Assembly (NCBI RefSeq): GCF_003072505.1
Contig: NZ_NTGB01000001.1
Location: 43,709-107,708, forward strand
Source of the DNA: Polynucleobacter rarus
Lineage (GTDB): Bacteria; Pseudomonadota; Gammaproteobacteria; Burkholderiales; Burkholderiaceae
Direction of reading: 5' to 3'
Length of the DNA stretch: 64,000 bases
Under the pieces are notes generated by a model, which was given only the letters and a program-made list of their open reading frames with translations, was not told the DNA's origin and searched no databases. Positions within the stretch are counted from its first letter, which is position 1; each line of letters starts with the position of its first letter. The translations under genes were made by a program, and so were the position numbers. Positions 43,627 to 53,082 of the stretch are shown one piece after another.

Positions 43627-44640
43627 ATGACAGTTACAAGACGCGATTTTATGAAATATACTGGTGTGGCGACTTTGCCATTAGTAACTGGTACAACTTT
43701 TGCCCAAACCGCAGAGTTTAATATGAAGTTTGGTTGTAATTTGCCAGCAACGCATCCTCTTAGCACTAGTGCGATGAAAATGGCGGAAAAGATCAAGACT
43801 GAGACTAAAGGTCGGGTCAATATTCAAGTATTTCCCTACAATCAATTAGGTAATGATACCGACATGTTGTCGCAATTACGTTCTGGCGCCTTAGACTTTA
43901 TGACTCTGTCGCCGCTTATTTTGGGTTCTTTAGTACCCCTTGCACAGATCAACGGCGTTGGTTTTGCTTTCAAAGATTACAAACAAGTTTGGGCAGCCAT
44001 GGATGGTGATCTTGGTGCATTTGTGCGTCGTCAAATTGCTGCGACTGGTACGATTTTTGCCTTTGATAAGATTTGGGATAACGGATATCGCCAAATAACT
44101 AATAGCGTTCGACCAATTGAAAAACCAGAGGATTTAAAAGGTGTAAAGCTGCGCACTCCTCCAGGACCGATTTGGGTTTCTTTATTTAAAGACCTCGGTG
44201 CGTCACCTACACCTTTAAACTTTGCAGAGGTCTATTCTGCTTTGCTATCAAAAGTCGTTGATGGTCAAGAAAATCCCTTAGCAATTATTTCTACAGCAAA
44301 ACTGTACGAAGTACAAAAGTATTGCTCTTTGACAAATCATATGTGGGATGGTTATTGGTTCATGGGTAATAAGAAAATTTTTGAGGGAATGCCTCAAGAT
44401 TTACAAGCGATTATTACCCGAAATGTTGCTGAGGCAGCAGCTTTGCAACGAGCTGAAGTTTATAAACTTAATGAAAGTTTGGCCAACGACTTAAAAGCCA
44501 AGGGAATGGCCTTTAACAATGGCAATACAGATGCTTTCCGCGAAAAACTTAGACAATCTGGTTTTTATGCAGATTGGAAAAAGAAGTTCGGCGATGAGGC
44601 ATGGACACTACTTGAAAAATATACCGGTAAACTTTCCTAA
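43627..44640 (+). CDS. TRAP transporter solute-binding protein (DctP type)
   Basis: A 337-residue periplasmic receptor with a Tat-like signal (TRRDFMKYTG) and the DctP fold: THPLSTSAMKMAEKI, PYNQLGNDTDMLSQLRSGALDF, and the carboxylate-binding arginine region (KLRTPPG). The frame begins at 43606, but ATG 43627 follows AGGAGA and starts the signal. The permease gene follows after 30 bp. Confidence 0.87.
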   Translation: MTVTRRDFMKYTGVATLPLVTGTTFAQTAEFNMKFGCNLPATHPLSTSAMKMAEKIKTETKGRVNIQVFPYNQLGNDTDMLSQLRSGALDFMTLSPLILGSLVPLAQINGVGFAFKDYKQVWAAMDGDLGAFVRRQIAATGTIFAFDKIWDNGYRQITNSVRPIEKPEDLKGVKLRTPPGPIWVSLFKDLGASPTPLNFAEVYSALLSKVVDGQENPLAIISTAKLYEVQKYCSLTNHMWDGYWFMGNKKIFEGMPQDLQAIITRNVAEAAALQRAEVYKLNESLANDLKAKGMAFNNGNTDAFREKLRQSGFYADWKKKFGDEAWTLLEKYTGKLS

Positions 44641-44670
44641 AAGTGGACTGGTTCTTGAAAGTAGCTTCTT

Positions 44671-46506
44671 TTGTTTAATCAATTAGTTGTCGGAATTAAA
44701 TGGTTTGAGTCTGTCGTTTTCTCTATCGTTGAGGGGGTGGCAGCTCTGCTTGTTCTTGCCTGTGTCACGATATTATTTTCAGGAGTAGTAGGGAGATATT
44801 TTTTTGATTCCCCGCTCGTTTGGTCTGATGAACTAGCTTCCATATTATTTTTATGGCTGGCGATGATAGGTTCTGTCATTGCCTTGAAACGGGGTGAGCA
44901 CATGCGGATGACTGCATTGGTGAGTAAACTCAGCCCTGCAAAAAGACACTACCTTGAAGCAATTGCAATGGTGGCATGTTTGTTTTACTTAGCTATCGTT
45001 CTTCTACCTGCTTATCACTTTGCCTTAGATGAAGTGATGGTAACTACACCCTCCCTAGAAATCTCTAATGCTTGGCGGGCGGCTGCTATTCCGATTGGAA
45101 TGTTGCTGATGATCTTTTTTTGTCTTTTTCGTTTGGGTACTTTAGGCAGTTTAAAAACAACCCTTTTTGGAGTTTGCCTTACCTTATTGATTGCTGGCAT
45201 TTTTTATGCTTGCAGTCCTTGGTTGGTTCCTTTAGGAAAATATAACTTACTCATCTTCTTTGTTGGGGTCGCTGGGTTTTGTATATTAGCTGGGGTGCCG
45301 ATTGCATTTGCCTTTGGACTCGGTACCATCGCTTATTTGGGTTTAAGTACCCGTTTGCCTTTATCCGTTGTCGTTGGTCGCCTAGATGAGTCGATGTCGC
45401 ATATGGTACTTTTGGCAGTACCTTTATTTGTTTTTCTGGGGTTATTAATGGAAATGACAGGTATGGCACGGGCTATGGTTGCTTTTCTCGCCTCTATGTT
45501 GGGTCATGTCAAGGGGGGCTTATCTTACGTATTAGTGGGTGCCATGTATTTAGTTTCCGGTATTTCGGGCTCCAAAGCGGCGGATATGGCAGCGATTGCA
45601 CCCGCTTTATTTCCCGAAATGAAACGGAACACCCCGCCAGGAGAGTTAGTCGCTTTACTCGCGGCAACTGGCGCTCAAACTGAAACCATTCCACCAAGTT
45701 TAGTTCTCATCACGATTGGCTCGGTCACTGGCGTATCGATCACAGCATTATTTACTGGTGGGATGCTACCAGCCTTTATTCTGGGCTTGATTTTGTGTAT
45801 GTTGGTTTGGTGGCGCAATCGTCACACACCAATAACAAATACTATCAAACCATCTGTTCGTGTCATCAGTAAGCTTTTTGTCATTGCGCTTCCTGCACTA
45901 CTCTTACCATTTGTGATTCGTGCAGCAGTGGTAGAGGGTATAGCAACAGCCACCGAGGTTTCGACGATTGGAATTGTGTATGGACTTTTTTGTGGGCTGA
46001 TAGTTTATCGACAATTTGATTGGAAACGTCTTTTACCTATGCTTGTGGATACTGCCTGTTTATCGGGTGCGATTCTTTTGATTATTGGCGCTGCCACGGG
46101 TATGGCTTGGGCTCTAACGCAATCTGGCTTTTCCCAAGTAATTTTAAAAGTGATGACTGATCTGAATGGGAGTTGGCAATTATTTATGCTAATTTCTGTT
46201 TTGGTATTTATTGTTCTCGGATCAGTACTCGAAGGAATTCCTGCTATTGTTTTATTTGGACCATTGTTATTTCCCGTTGCGCGTCAGCTAGGTATTAATG
46301 AGGTTCACTACTCGATGGTAGTCATTCTATCAATGGGCGTTGGCTTATTTGCTCCACCATTGGGGGTTGGTTATTACGCCGCATGCGCGATTGGAAAGGT
46401 AGACCCTGATGAAGGTGTGAAACCAATTTTGGGTTATTTAGTTGCGCTATTTCTGGGTATCTTAGTGATTGCATTAGTACCTTGGTTATCTACTTGCTTT
46501 TTGTAG
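44671..46506 (+). CDS. Fused TRAP transporter permease (DctQ-DctM)
   Basis: A 611-residue membrane protein. The first about 160 residues, with four helices (VGRYFFDSPLVWSDELA, the DctQ signature), are the small subunit. The rest, with about a dozen helices (FVFLGLLMEMTG, GSKAADMAAIAP, ATGAQTETIPPS), is the large DctM channel. The fusion is common in TRAP systems. It uses a TTG start with a weak ribosome-binding site and works with the receptor upstream in sodium-driven uptake of an organic acid. Confidence 0.88.
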   Translation: MFNQLVVGIKWFESVVFSIVEGVAALLVLACVTILFSGVVGRYFFDSPLVWSDELASILFLWLAMIGSVIALKRGEHMRMTALVSKLSPAKRHYLEAIAMVACLFYLAIVLLPAYHFALDEVMVTTPSLEISNAWRAAAIPIGMLLMIFFCLFRLGTLGSLKTTLFGVCLTLLIAGIFYACSPWLVPLGKYNLLIFFVGVAGFCILAGVPIAFAFGLGTIAYLGLSTRLPLSVVVGRLDESMSHMVLLAVPLFVFLGLLMEMTGMARAMVAFLASMLGHVKGGLSYVLVGAMYLVSGISGSKAADMAAIAPALFPEMKRNTPPGELVALLAATGAQTETIPPSLVLITIGSVTGVSITALFTGGMLPAFILGLILCMLVWWRNRHTPITNTIKPSVRVISKLFVIALPALLLPFVIRAAVVEGIATATEVSTIGIVYGLFCGLIVYRQFDWKRLLPMLVDTACLSGAILLIIGAATGMAWALTQSGFSQVILKVMTDLNGSWQLFMLISVLVFIVLGSVLEGIPAIVLFGPLLFPVARQLGINEVHYSMVVILSMGVGLFAPPLGVGYYAACAIGKVDPDEGVKPILGYLVALFLGILVIALVPWLSTCFL

Positions 46507-46528
46507 CACTATTCTAAATTCCATCAGA

Positions 46529-46568
46529 ATTGCATGATTTTCTGGGATTACGTAGTGAATCATGCAAT
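46529..46568. repeat. Inverted repeat after the TRAP operon
   Basis: ATTGCATGATT (46529-46539) and AATCATGCAAT (46558-46568) form an 11-bp perfect stem with an 18-base loop, starting 23 bases after the permease stop. It lacks a T-tract, so it may be a weak terminator or an operator for the genes that follow. Confidence 0.5.
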
Positions 46569-46760
46569 AAACATGATTAGTGTCTAAGCTATAAAATACT
46601 TAAAACTTAGTGATCATTCAAACTAAGACAACAATATAGAAAAGCTAAGTCAAATCTTTTTTTGATTTTAGTAATTACCTTCGATAGTAAAAATGAGATT
46701 GATACAAAAGATGAAACAGTTTTATGACGAAGTAATAAGTTACATCAGGGCATTTTTAAG

Positions 46761-47315
46761 ATGAGTGCCTTGCCTGAAGCTTACTCAAGTCCTTATTCTC
46801 AATATTTAGAGCAAGAATTACGCTCTGATCATGCAGGCGAGACGGGTGCTGTCTATATCTACAAAGGAATTATTGCAGTTGCAAATTTGCGAAAAGATCA
46901 AGAACTCCTCTATTTTGCAAAACACCATGGGAGCACTGAAGCTGAGCATTTACAATTAATAGAGTCTGTTTTAGAGAAAAAATTTCATAGCAGATTGCTA
47001 GGACCTTGGCGCATTGCAGGATGGCTAACGGGTGCAATACCAGCATTATTTGGTAAAAAAGCCGTCTATGCAACGATTGATGCAGTTGAGACATTTGTGG
47101 AGCAGCATTATCAGCAACAGATTGATTACCTCCAAAAGAAAGGTAGTCATGAGGAAATACTAAAGTTGTTAATACGTTGCCAAGCTGATGAAATCGATCA
47201 TAAAAATGAAGCGAGATCAAAGGTCACACCCCCTCCTTCCTTTGTTCTTAAATGGTGGTGTGCTATGGTTGGTGGTGGTTCAGCAGGAGCTGTTTTGCTG
47301 GCAAGGCGCATTTGA
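46761..47315 (+). CDS. coq7: Coq7-type demethoxyubiquinone hydroxylase
   Basis: A 184-residue di-iron protein with the ligand set of Coq7: RSDHAGETGAV (first Glu), TEAEHLQL (E-x-x-H), VETFVEQHY and ADEIDHKNEA (second E-x-x-H). Coq7 hydroxylates demethoxyubiquinone, the penultimate step of ubiquinone synthesis. It precedes the selenoneine-type genes by 108 bp and may be just the chromosomal neighbour. A diverged di-iron oxygenase with another substrate cannot be excluded. Confidence 0.85.
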   Translation: MSALPEAYSSPYSQYLEQELRSDHAGETGAVYIYKGIIAVANLRKDQELLYFAKHHGSTEAEHLQLIESVLEKKFHSRLLGPWRIAGWLTGAIPALFGKKAVYATIDAVETFVEQHYQQQIDYLQKKGSHEEILKLLIRCQADEIDHKNEARSKVTPPPSFVLKWWCAMVGGGSAGAVLLARRI

Positions 47316-47423
47316 CATCTTCCCCGGCCAGAACGACGAGGTTTTCCGCATGATTGGATAAAGCGGTTATCAAGATATTTGCACTATTATCAAAAATTAA
47401 TGATTTTCATTTACTGAAGCCTA

Positions 47424-48575
47424 ATGACATATTTTGATTATCTGAGTTATGCGCCTTGGCCGTCGCCAATCAATCTGTTAAAAGATTTAGAACGCTCCAC
47501 TCATGTAACGCAAACTATTATTCAAAAACTAGATCCGGGGCAAGAACAGGTCCCTTTATTACCTCAGTTAAATCCTCCCTACTGGGAGTTTGGGCATCTG
47601 ATTTGGTTTCATGAATTTTGGGTTCATCGCCATGGGAAAGAATCAAACCCTTCTTTTCTAAGTCAGGCTGATACTTTATTTAATTCATCCATCATTAGCC
47701 ACAATGATCGCTGGTTGGCAAAAATACCTACGATCGATATTTTGATGAGTTATTTTTCCGAGGTGATGGCGCGTACTTTTACCATCCTAAAATCAGGGTC
47801 TGTGAGCCCTGAGCAGGCTTACTTTATTCAGTTAGCTCTCTATCATGAGGATATGCACAATGAAGCATTTGCTTATATGTGGCAATCGTTGGGTTATAGT
47901 TGGCCACTTGAGCATCCTCATCGCTCCATTGAAGATCATCAGACTTACTTTGAGCCGCGGTATATCCGTATTCCGGAATGCCAATTGCAACTCGGATCAG
48001 CCCAAAACACCGGTTTTATCTTCGATAACGAAAAATGGCAGCATGAAGTATCCGTTCCTCAGTTTTCAATTTCAAGTCATGCAGTGAGTAACGGTGAATA
48101 TTTAGAATTTTTAAAATCCCTAAATGATGCGAAGATAAGTTCCACAGATCATCAACCAGCGTATTGGAAAAAAGAGGGGAATGATTGGTTTGAACGCTTC
48201 TATGATCAGTGGTTAGCGATTGATCTCAAAGCACCTGTTCGACATATTTCTGCTCAAAGCGCAGAGAAGTATTGTTTATGGAAAGGTGTTCGTCTGCCCA
48301 CAGAAAATGAACTCAGTATTTTGATGGCATCAGTTAGCGAGCAATGGCAACCCTCTAGTCTATGGGAGTGGACCAGCAGTACTTTTGAGCCTTTTGAAGG
48401 GTTTAGCTCGGATCCTTATCAAGACTATTCGGCGCCTTGGTTTGATGGTAAACATCGGGTTTTAAAAGGTTGGAGTAAGTTCACTCCGAACTATCTACGA
48501 CGCTCCCAATTTCGCAATTTTTATCTACCCTCCAGAAGAGACTTTTTCTGTGGCTTTCGTACCTGTTTAGCCTAA
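47424..48575 (+). CDS. senA: EgtB-like sulfoxide/selenoxide synthase, candidate selenoneine synthase SenA
   Basis: A 383-residue protein. An N-terminal DinB-like domain carries the iron triad H58, H141 and H145 (EFGH, then YHEDMH). The 83- and 4-residue spacing is the same as that I recall for the EgtB triad. A C-terminal FGE-sulfatase domain follows (PQFSISSHAVSNGEY, KGVRLPTENEL, GFRTCL). EgtB joins trimethylhistidine to a thiol; SenA couples it to selenosugar. The adjoining selD and SenB-type glycosyltransferase favour SenA, while the sequence alone would fit either. No EgtD-type methyltransferase is in the window. Confidence 0.78.
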   Translation: MTYFDYLSYAPWPSPINLLKDLERSTHVTQTIIQKLDPGQEQVPLLPQLNPPYWEFGHLIWFHEFWVHRHGKESNPSFLSQADTLFNSSIISHNDRWLAKIPTIDILMSYFSEVMARTFTILKSGSVSPEQAYFIQLALYHEDMHNEAFAYMWQSLGYSWPLEHPHRSIEDHQTYFEPRYIRIPECQLQLGSAQNTGFIFDNEKWQHEVSVPQFSISSHAVSNGEYLEFLKSLNDAKISSTDHQPAYWKKEGNDWFERFYDQWLAIDLKAPVRHISAQSAEKYCLWKGVRLPTENELSILMASVSEQWQPSSLWEWTSSTFEPFEGFSSDPYQDYSAPWFDGKHRVLKGWSKFTPNYLRRSQFRNFYLPSRRDFFCGFRTCLA

Positions 48576-48629
48576 ATTAGGTAAAATTTGATATCTATCC
48601 TGCCCCTACTTTAAATTGAGTACATTAAT

Positions 48630-49670
48630 ATGACATACAACGGTCGACTTACCTCCCTTTCTCACGGCGGGGGCTGTGGTTGCAAAATTGCACCTGGTGT
48701 TTTAAGCGATATTCTTAAAGCTTCTCCCATTCGCCAGATACCTGCTGCACTTCTTGCAGGCTCAGATAATAATGAGGACGCAGCTGTCTATCAAATAAAT
48801 GAACATCAAGCGATTGTGGCGACTACGGATTTCTTTATGCCTATTGTTGATGATCCTTATCAATTCGGGCGGATTGCTGCTACCAATGCGATTTCAGATA
48901 TTTACGCCATGGGGGCACAACCATTATTTGCACTTGCTCTCTTAGGTATGCCAATCAATGTTCTTCCCTTGGATGTAATTCAGCAAATTACTGCGGGTGG
49001 TGAGTCAGTTTGTGCAGAGGCCGGCATTATGATTGCCGGTGGTCACTCGATCGATACAGTAGAGCCCATTTATGGATTAGTTGCCATTGGTATAGTAGAT
49101 CCTAAGAAGCTAAAGCGTAATAGTGGTGCAAAGTTGGGCGATAGCATCATCCTTAGTAAACCCTTAGGTGTTGGTATTCTTTCGGCGGCTTTGAAAAAGG
49201 AGCAACTGTCTGATGCTGCTTATCAAGAGATGATTGCATTAACCACGAAGCTCAATAAGCCAGGTTTAGCACTATCGCAACTTGATAGTGTGCATGCACT
49301 TACAGATGTGACAGGATTTGGCTTAGCAGGGCATTTGTTGGAACTGTGCCGTGGTGCAAAGCTATCAGCTCAAATTCAATGGGATTCTATTCCATTTGTT
49401 GCGGAGGCGGTCAAACTAGTGAAAGAAGGTATCTATACTGGTGCGTCTCCACGTAACTGGCTAGGGTATGGCCATGAAGTTGCGATGAACTCACATTCTG
49501 ATGATTGGCAGAAGAATTTATTATCCGATCCTCAAACTAGTGGTGGTTTATTAATTTCTTGCAGCCCTGAAGCTACGAACCAAGTATTAGAAATTCTCAG
49601 ATTAGATGGTTTTTCAGATGCTCAGATAATAGGTCGTTTTGAACAAGGCTCAGGAATTTCTGTAGTTTAA
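48630..49670 (+). CDS. selD: Selenophosphate synthetase (SelD/SenC)
   Basis: A 346-residue enzyme with the active-site segment SHGGGCGCK (Cys16, Lys19, a cysteine version rather than selenocysteine), DAAVYQ, FGRIAATNAISDIYAMGA and the C-terminal DPQTSGGLL. It makes selenophosphate from selenide and ATP. It begins 54 bp after the senA-like gene, where selenophosphate would feed SenB (selenosugar). It can also supply selenocysteine synthesis for the candidate selenoprotein at 57153. Confidence 0.92.
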   Translation: MTYNGRLTSLSHGGGCGCKIAPGVLSDILKASPIRQIPAALLAGSDNNEDAAVYQINEHQAIVATTDFFMPIVDDPYQFGRIAATNAISDIYAMGAQPLFALALLGMPINVLPLDVIQQITAGGESVCAEAGIMIAGGHSIDTVEPIYGLVAIGIVDPKKLKRNSGAKLGDSIILSKPLGVGILSAALKKEQLSDAAYQEMIALTTKLNKPGLALSQLDSVHALTDVTGFGLAGHLLELCRGAKLSAQIQWDSIPFVAEAVKLVKEGIYTGASPRNWLGYGHEVAMNSHSDDWQKNLLSDPQTSGGLLISCSPEATNQVLEILRLDGFSDAQIIGRFEQGSGISVV

Positions 49671-49706
49671 CCATTACTTTTTCAACTCAATAGAAAGCAC
49701 CAATAA

Positions 49707-50585
49707 ATGAAACTCAATATATTCAAGTTGAAATTTTTTCTCAGCCTCGCATTTGCGATGATTTGCTTTAGTGGATTGACGCTTCAAGCGAATGCACAAG
49801 CTGTGTTACGTGTCTCAGCAATTCCAGACGAATCCCCAACGGAGTTGCAAAGAAAATTTCTACCCTTAGGTGCCTATTTATCGAAAGAGACTGGCATGAA
49901 AGTCGAATTCACACCTGTAACTGACTATGCCGCAGTGGTTGAAGCGCTAGCAACTAATAAAATTGATATGGCTTGGTTGGGCGGTTTTACTTATATCCAA
50001 GCAAAAATTCGTACCAACGGTGCCGTCAAGCCTATCATTCAGCGCCTTGAGGATGAAAAATTTACTAGTAAATTTATTATTCCGGAGGGTAGTTCAGTAA
50101 AGTCTTTGGCTGATTTAAAAGGTAAAACGATTGCCTTTGGTTCACCCTCATCGACCTCAGGTCACTTAATGCCACGTTTTTACTTAATGAAGGCAGGTAT
50201 TAATCCAGATGCAGACTTTAAGAACATTGCTTTTTCTGGAGCCCATGATGCTACGATTGCCTTTGTTGCTAGTGGTAAGGCTGATGCAGGCGCTTTAAAT
50301 GCATCTGTTTGGGATAAATTATCTGAAGCCAAAAATCCGAATACCGAAAAAGTTAGAGTGTTATATACAACGCCTCCCTATCATGACTATAACTGGACAG
50401 TAAGAGGTGGCTTAGATGCCACACTGACTAAAAAGATTAGCGATGCGTTCTTAAAGTTAAATGCGAATGATCCTGCTCAAAAAGAATTAATGGATCTACA
50501 AAGAGCCAGTAAATATATTCCAACTAATTCATCAAATTATGATGAGATTGAAAAAGCTGCTATTGGTGCTGGCTTAATAAAGTGA
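49707..50585 (+). CDS. PhnD-like solute-binding protein, putative selenate/selenite receptor
   Basis: A 292-residue periplasmic protein with a signal peptide (ending ANAQA) and the PhnD fold: AIPDESPTELQRKFLPLG, FTPVTDYAAVVEALATNKIDMAWLGG in pieces, GSPSSTSGHLMPR. This matches a TIGR04553-type subfamily known from selD-linked ABC operons and called putative selenate-binding. The gene follows selD by 36 bp and is translationally coupled to its ATPase. The oxyanion bound is inferred from context; phosphonate or phosphite is the alternative. Confidence 0.82.
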   Translation: MKLNIFKLKFFLSLAFAMICFSGLTLQANAQAVLRVSAIPDESPTELQRKFLPLGAYLSKETGMKVEFTPVTDYAAVVEALATNKIDMAWLGGFTYIQAKIRTNGAVKPIIQRLEDEKFTSKFIIPEGSSVKSLADLKGKTIAFGSPSSTSGHLMPRFYLMKAGINPDADFKNIAFSGAHDATIAFVASGKADAGALNASVWDKLSEAKNPNTEKVRVLYTTPPYHDYNWTVRGGLDATLTKKISDAFLKLNANDPAQKELMDLQRASKYIPTNSSNYDEIEKAAIGAGLIK

Positions 50586-51370
50586 AAAACATCGCTTTTT
50601 CATTTAAGAATGTCAGTTTTACCCATAGTAATGGCCAAGAGGCGCTAAAAAATATTAATCTTAGTGCCTCTACTGGAGAGTCAATCGCGATTATTGGTTC
50701 ATCTGGTTCTGGTAAAACCAGTTTGCTTCAATTAATAGCAACTTCACTGCGCCCAAGTACTGGTTCAATGGCAGTATTCAATGTTGATCCATGGGCGATA
50801 TCAAAAGGACAATTACAGCGTTTACGCTCGCAAATAGGCCTCGTGCATCAAGCGGCCCCAATTCCACCAAGGCAAAGAGTGATTACCGCAGTATTAGCGG
50901 GTCGCCTTGGTCAGTGGCCATTTTGGAAATCTCTTGTTTCTTTAATTTACCCAGTAGATATTTCAGGTCCACAGTTATGTCTGCAAAAACTTGAACTTGC
51001 AGATCGTCTTTTTGACAGATGTGATCGCCTATCAGGAGGTCAACTTCAAAGAGTAGGAGTTGCCCGCGTCCTTTACCAAAAGCCAGATTTATTGCTTGCC
51101 GATGAGCCTGTGTCGGCATTAGACCCCGTGCTCTCTGACTTAACGATTCAGTGTTTATTGGCAGATGCTCAGACTAGAAATGCCTGTTTTGTGGCTAGTC
51201 TACATGCTGTAGATATTGCTTTACGGTGGTTCCCACGTATTATTGGCCTACGCGATGGAGAGGTCTTTTTTGACTTGCCAGCATCTGAAGTGAGCGAGAG
51301 TTTGTTACAACAGCTTTATGCAGCTGAGCGAGGCGTCTTACCAAAGCAAGATAATGTGAAAACACTGTAA
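50582..51370 (+). CDS. ABC transporter ATPase (PhnC-like)
   Basis: A 262-residue ATPase with Walker A GSSGSGKTS, the Q-loop in GLVHQAAP, signature LSGGQLQ and Walker B LLLADEP. It starts at GTG overlapping the receptor stop (GTGA) and ends in a 1-base overlap with the first permease. It energises the putative selenium-oxyanion importer. The length is usual for PhnC. Confidence 0.88.
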   Translation: MKNIAFSFKNVSFTHSNGQEALKNINLSASTGESIAIIGSSGSGKTSLLQLIATSLRPSTGSMAVFNVDPWAISKGQLQRLRSQIGLVHQAAPIPPRQRVITAVLAGRLGQWPFWKSLVSLIYPVDISGPQLCLQKLELADRLFDRCDRLSGGQLQRVGVARVLYQKPDLLLADEPVSALDPVLSDLTIQCLLADAQTRNACFVASLHAVDIALRWFPRIIGLRDGEVFFDLPASEVSESLLQQLYAAERGVLPKQDNVKTL

Positions 51371-52197
51371 TGAACAAGGTACATCACCCCAGAGATCCTG
51401 CTGCGCTCAGACGTTTTTTGGTGACGTGTGTTGCAGTTGCAATTTTATGGCAAATGATGCAATTGGCACAGTTTGATGTACTTGCATTATTTGAAGAGCG
51501 CAATCTCAAAGTTTTTGCTAACTTCTTAGTTCAGTTTTTCCCACCGAATCTTCAAGCTACATTTTTAATGTTGGTACTCAAGGCCACTATAGAAACTCTA
51601 GCGATGGCAACCGCTGGGATTGCCTTGGCATTACTGATCGCAGTCCCGCTCGGATTAATCATTACTTACAGTCTATCAATTTCACGTATTGGCCCAGCCT
51701 CAGGACATCAATTCGCAAAGCTTGGTAGATACCTCGCCCGAATGCTCATGTTATTTCTTAGAGGTATTCCAGAAATTATATGGGCTTTACTGTTGGTAAG
51801 AGTGTTTGGTTTAGGTCCAGTTGCAGGTGTGCTAGCAATCGCAATTACTTACGGGGGTATGCTTGCAAAAGTGTATTCCGAAATTTTAGAGACAGAAAAT
51901 ACCCTTCCTGCTAGAGCGCTACTGCTGCAGGGTAGTGGTCGTATTAATGCGTTTTTATATGGACTTTTACCGGGCGCCTCACAAGAGCTAGCTTCCTACA
52001 CCATCTATCGCTGGGAATGCGCAGTTAGAGCCTCGGTCGTGATGGGTTTTGTGGGTGCAGGCGGACTAGGTCAGTTAATGGACCAGTCGATGAAGATGCT
52101 CAATGGCGGTGAAGTATCTACCATACTGATCATGTTTTTGTTGCTTGTTTTACTTGCAGACTACATCAGTCTTATCATTCGTCGGCTCCTTGCATGA
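51370..52197 (+). CDS. ABC transporter permease (PhnE-like) 1
   Basis: A 275-residue permease with about six helices and the EAA-loop pattern (LLLQGSGRINAFLYGLLPGASQ in pieces), ending with the GFVGAGGLGQLMDQSM motif typical of PhnE-type subunits. It pairs with the next permease, overlapping it by ATGA, to form a heterodimeric channel. Confidence 0.87.
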   Translation: MNKVHHPRDPAALRRFLVTCVAVAILWQMMQLAQFDVLALFEERNLKVFANFLVQFFPPNLQATFLMLVLKATIETLAMATAGIALALLIAVPLGLIITYSLSISRIGPASGHQFAKLGRYLARMLMLFLRGIPEIIWALLLVRVFGLGPVAGVLAIAITYGGMLAKVYSEILETENTLPARALLLQGSGRINAFLYGLLPGASQELASYTIYRWECAVRASVVMGFVGAGGLGQLMDQSMKMLNGGEVSTILIMFLLLVLLADYISLIIRRLLA

Positions 52198-52988
52198 ACC
52201 ATTATCCTGCTCGCAAATTTTGCCTAAAGTGTCTGATTACGCTCCTATTAATTGCGCTTTTCATTGTGGCGAGCTTTGCATATCTCTCATTTAATCCTCT
52301 AGCTTTGTTTACTGAACAAGCGATGGGTGATATCGCTACTTATACAGGGCGCTTTTTCCCACCAGACCTCACTCCTGCATTTTTGCAAAAGGTTTGGAAA
52401 GGCTTATTGCAAACTCTGGCTATTTCTGCTTTATCAACCTTATTAGCTGCTATTGCTAGTCTTTTCTTAGCACTTCCTGCGGCTGGACAGTTTGGTTATA
52501 CAGCAAAAGTGATTACCCGTTTTCTCTTAAATTTTCTGCGCTCGGTACCGGAACTCGTTTGGGCAGTATTAATGGTGTTGGCGGTAGGCTTAGGACCATT
52601 TGCCGGAACCTTAGCCCTTGCTCTTCATACTACTGGTGTACTGGGTCGTTTATTTGGTGAGACTTTAGAAAATCACTCTCCTAGTTCAACTAATGCACTC
52701 AGATTAGCTGGTGCAAGTTATACCCAAGCATTTATGTATGGAGCTTTACCAGGCATTTACTCGCAACTTCTTTCTTATAGTCTTTATCGTTGGGAAATGA
52801 ATATTCGTATGGCGACGATATTAGGATTTGTGGGTGCTGGAGGGCTTGGGCAAATTCTGTACTATGAACTCTCACTATTGCATGAGCAGCAAGCCTCAAC
52901 AGTCATTATGGCAATGCTTGTATTAGTGATTGGCGTCGATATGATTAGCAATAAACTTCGCAGAGTACAAATGCATAGCCTTGGCTAA
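52194..52988 (+). CDS. ABC transporter permease (PhnE-like) 2
   Basis: A 264-residue permease related to the previous one: NFLRSVPELVWAVL, LRLAGASYTQAFMYGALPG (EAA loop) and GFVGAGGLGQILYYELS. Two different PhnE-like subunits in one operon are usual for the putative selenate system and for some phosphonate systems. It ends 94 bp before the convergent senB-like gene, with no clear terminator between them. Confidence 0.87.
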   Translation: MNHYPARKFCLKCLITLLLIALFIVASFAYLSFNPLALFTEQAMGDIATYTGRFFPPDLTPAFLQKVWKGLLQTLAISALSTLLAAIASLFLALPAAGQFGYTAKVITRFLLNFLRSVPELVWAVLMVLAVGLGPFAGTLALALHTTGVLGRLFGETLENHSPSSTNALRLAGASYTQAFMYGALPGIYSQLLSYSLYRWEMNIRMATILGFVGAGGLGQILYYELSLLHEQQASTVIMAMLVLVIGVDMISNKLRRVQMHSLG

Positions 52989-53082
52989 ATACTGTCATAT
53001 GAAAAAGAATTATTGACGTGACTCAAGGATATTTATCTGACTAATATTCAATAGCTAAAATTATTGTTAGTCTTTGTTGCTT

